The notes under the pieces: generated by a model
The model's database searches: none
Seen by the model: the letters and a program-made list of their open reading frames with translations, nothing else
Told to the model about the DNA's origin: nothing
Part shown: positions 33,982-35,780 of the stretch, one piece after another
Layout: each line of letters opens with the position of its first letter
Position numbering within the stretch: the stretch's first letter is position 1
Made by a program: the position numbers and the translations under genes
Assembly: GCF_009725235.1 (NCBI RefSeq)
Contig: NZ_WJFC01000129.1
Location: 1-35,780 of the forward strand
Origin: Scytonema sp. UIC 10036
GTDB taxonomy: Bacteria > Cyanobacteriota > Cyanobacteriia > Cyanobacteriales > Nostocaceae
Direction of reading: 5' to 3'
Length of the DNA: 35,780 nucleotides

Positions 33982-34176
33982 ATGACTGAACTCCTTCAAC
34001 AAATCATTGTAGAAATCGAAAAACTTCCCCCCGATCAGCAGGATGCAATTGCCTCGCGCCTCATGGCTGAACTGAAAGACGAAAAAGCATGGGTAAGTCG
34101 TTTTGAAGCCACGACGGATGAGCAGTGGGAGCGATTGGCTGATAATGAACCACCAACAGCATACACGGCATCATAG
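33982..34176 (+). pseudogene. Antitoxin-like gene truncated by a tail-to-tail junction
   Basis: The frame reads MTELLQQIIVEIEKLPPDQQ, DAIASRLMAELKDEKAWVSR and FEATTDEQWERLAD, as in common cyanobacterial antitoxins. It then leaves the family at about 34144 with NEPPTAYTAS. The opposite-strand gene loses its own ending at the same base, so a deletion seems to have joined the two. The remaining 54 residues include the dimerisation helix, so some function is possible. Confidence 0.6.
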
Positions 34177-34397
34177 CCAATCCTTTCTGCCCAAATTGCT
34201 GCATCAGCCTGTTTAGCTTGCAAACGACGGCTTGTCACTAGCAGATCGTCGCCTATCTCATATTCACCCGTTTCAACATTGATGGAGATGAGTTTACCAA
34301 TATTCTCTGTTGTCTCAACTTGGGGACGAATCTGCTTCTCGTATAGTTCTTTACCGCGTTGGATAATTTCTTCGTCACTGAGTTTAGGGTAAGGCAT
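34144..34397 (-). pseudogene. Conserved small cyanobacterial protein, C-terminus lost at the junction
   Basis: From ATG 34397 the frame reads MPYPKLSDEEIIQRGKELYE, GKLISINVETGEYEIGDDLL and a ERIGYDAVYAVGGSL end. This family of about 90 residues is linked, from memory, to toxin-antitoxin partners. After GGSL at 34144 translation runs antisense through the neighbouring antitoxin gene until 34035. Only the last few residues are lost, so the protein may still fold. An in-frame ATG at 34415 is an alternative start. Confidence 0.6.
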
Positions 34398-34556
34398 ATA
34401 CTCAAGTTTTAACATTTCTTTTACCACCTGCTTGATTTTAACACGGGAGTGTTTGAGTAGCATCCTCACTCATGCCTCAGACTTCACAGGTTGACCACTA
34501 CACCGTTGCCGAATGGCTTGAGCATTGGCTAAAATTGTGGGCGGTATACTGCAAAA

Positions 34557-34814
34557 ATGACTAGATCTCCTTCATTTACGCTGAGATTAATTATGGTATT
34601 GCAGCAGCCTACTGGTTCTCTACCCATTCTATCCCTAGAGAGTGGCGATCGCCTAACTCGTACTGAATTTGAGTGCTGCTATGAGGCAACTCCAGGAAAA
34701 TTCAAAGCGCAACTGATTAAAGGAGTGGTTTGCGTGGTATCCCCTGTAAGAGTTATTAAGGTGAAAAATTTATGTTGCAATCAATTAAAGGAGTTTATAA
34801 GCACGGGAAGGTAG
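34557..34814 (+). pseudogene. Uma2-family (DUF820) endonuclease, N-terminal fragment
   Basis: The frame starts MTRSPSFTLRLIMVLQQPTG, SLPILSLESGDRLTRTEFEC and KFKAQLIKGVVCVVSPVR, the typical start of Uma2 proteins of about 190-240 residues. After SPVR (near 34750) it switches to unrelated sequence and ends at 34814, inside the next gene. The nuclease core is missing. Its start region is duplicated at 33644-33712. Confidence 0.72.
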
Positions 34815-35005
34815 AGCTTACTGAATTACCATCTGATGTATCAGAAAGCCCTGTAATTGTCACTTTTTTAGAGTCAAAAAAAGCTCACCTAGAAAAGCAA
34901 ATAATGCGGTTTGGTATGTTTTCTGGCAACACACCATCAACAGAAGAGGATTTTAAAATCGCAGAATTTCAAGGAGATATAGAAGATAATTTAGATTGGT
35001 CGTAA
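34772..35005 (+). CDS. Small antitoxin-like protein
   Basis: The 77-residue protein starts MLQSIKGVYKHGKVELTELP, then SDVSESPVIVTFLES. This is a beta-hairpin pattern of short cyanobacterial antitoxins, usually followed by a PIN toxin gene. Here the next gene is on the opposite strand, so the toxin is absent. AAGGTG lies 9 bases before the ATG. It overlaps the end of the Uma2 fragment frame, showing that the fragment was joined to this gene's promoter. Confidence 0.68.
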   Translation: MLQSIKGVYKHGKVELTELPSDVSESPVIVTFLESKKAHLEKQIMRFGMFSGNTPSTEEDFKIAEFQGDIEDNLDWS

Positions 35006-35011
35006 GTAATA

Positions 35012-35396
35012 ACTCCCGGTTCGCCCATTTTTTCATGAAATGGCACTTGGGAATTACACCAAGGTTCATTAATTCTTTGACTGGTAAGCGATCTAATCAA
35101 GATGTTCACTCCTCTAAGCGGTTTTCTTCTTCCTTCTTTGCTAGAGCTGCGCGATATTGGGCTTCATATCTGAGCCAGAATGCTGCTGTACTACCCAAAA
35201 CTCGTTCTAGCTTCAAGGCTGTTTCTTCATTAATCGGTGCTTTACCATTGATGAGCAAACTGATATGTTTTGTGGTGTAGCCTAAACGCTCTGCTAATTG
35301 TGCTTGCGTCCAATCACGCTCTTCTAATAGGTCAGCAATGGTATCACCGGGAGGAGATACCCAATCGGGAGTGAATGTTCGGGTTGTCTCAATCAT
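35012..35396 (-). pseudogene. HigA/XRE-type regulator with two in-frame stops and lost C-terminus
   Basis: From ATG 35396 the first 96 residues are open. They hold an XRE helix-turn-helix: GDTIADLLEERDWTQAQLAE, RLGYTTKHISLLINGKAPIN and LERVLGSTAAFWLRYEAQYR. A TGA at 35106 follows. Beyond it, in the same frame, the family continues: TS, another TGA (a likely former Trp codon), then LDRLPVKELMNLGVIPK. Long members, near 370 residues, carry a metallopeptidase-like half. Here that half is gone after about 35040. The 96-residue product could still bind DNA. Confidence 0.7.
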
Positions 35397-35667
35397 GGTA
35401 GTCTTTAATTTTCAGTCATGGCTGGTTGGGGATGTTCGAGCAGCAAAAGAATAATCTCAACGTTGGGTCAAAGCAATGGCTTAAATATACCCATTATCTT
35501 TAGAAGGTAGCTGTTTTTTGGCTTCTTCAAGTGTCCATTTTATTCTAAAAATCTCCAAGTTTTGGAAGCATTGAATAGAGACTGTTCTCAAGTTAGCTTA
35601 TTTTCCCAAGCGATGGGTCAGTTGCCAATTCAGCATTTTTGAAGTGTCAAAAACTAGAACAGCTTAA
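35397..35667. other. Intergenic region, no supported gene
   Basis: A short minus-strand frame reads WTLEEAKKQLPSKDNGYI before a stop near 35482, too short to assign. No toxin gene accompanies the HigA-like gene here. Confidence 0.35.
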
Positions 35668-35780
35668 GAGGATGTTTGAAAAGTGGTTAGCTGTGATTTT
35701 TATCGCATTATTACCCCCCTTAATCCCCCCTTGCAAAGGGGGGAAACAAGAAAAATCTAGTTCCCTCCCCAATCCATCGG
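35668..35780. mobile_element. Second MITE copy, cut by the window end
   Basis: It begins GAGGATGTTTGAAAAGT and follows the copy at 32097 closely for about 100 bases (C-tract, GGGGGGAAACAAGAAAAATC), then ends at the window edge. It diverges in the last bases (CCAATCC), so it may be a variant. Confidence 0.8.

Overview
The window looks like chromosomal DNA of a filamentous, Nostocales-type cyanobacterium. The evidence is frequent GCGATCGC (HIP1) octamers, glycine-rich cold-type RRM proteins beside rpsU, a PatA-type (PATAN-REC) response regulator, heptamer tandem repeats, nested group II introns, and a dense crop of small toxin-antitoxin genes typical of large cyanobacterial genomes. No tRNA, rRNA or CRISPR array was recognised.

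Region by region: (1) 0.1-5.2 kb has an HlyD-type secretion adaptor preceded by 140 bases without a single G. On the minus strand follow an MsbA-like ABC exporter, a HicBA toxin-antitoxin pair and a PIG-V-like membrane glycosyltransferase. (2) 5.2-6.6 kb is a long gene-poor AT-rich stretch. (3) 6.6-14.9 kb is a tightly packed chemosensory operon: PATAN-REC regulator, double-CheW protein, methyl-accepting protein, CheA-CheW-REC hybrid kinase, CheB methylesterase and an overlapping exported phosphodiester-glycosidase-like protein. No CheR and no stand-alone CheY are present. (4) 15.0-17.4 kb is a 2,370-bp segment with matching inverted ends and a perfect 6-bp flanking duplication (TCCATA). It carries two unfamiliar genes, a nested 301-bp copy of the same ends, and eight copies of a 15-bp palindrome seen nowhere else in the window. 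This is the best candidate for an undescribed element. (5) 17.5-19.2 kb encodes a DrrAB-like ABC exporter. (6) 19.2-26.0 kb is mobile DNA: an IS630 transposase fragment, an RNA-binding protein gene, a response-regulator fragment, and one group II intron nested inside the reverse transcriptase gene of another (a twintron), itself lodged in what may be an IS200/IS605-like remnant. (7) 26.0-29.6 kb returns to ordinary genes: a PII-like protein, a REC-only regulator, a MarR regulator with an ABC-2 permease, and an rbp-rpsU cold-type operon. (8) 29.7-35.8 kb is a graveyard of defence and addiction genes. A YhcG-type nuclease is split around a ParDE-like pair, three PIN toxin genes are broken while their antitoxins stay open, two Uma2 genes are truncated, a HigA/XRE-like gene has in-frame stops, and two copies of a MITE are present.

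How the parts fit: the chemosensory genes form one signalling unit, probably for pili or motility. The two ABC systems and the HlyD protein are export functions. A small protein inside the 2.37-kb element has a double-glycine-like leader that such exporters could process, but that link is inference. All calls rest on reading motifs by eye; no database search was possible.
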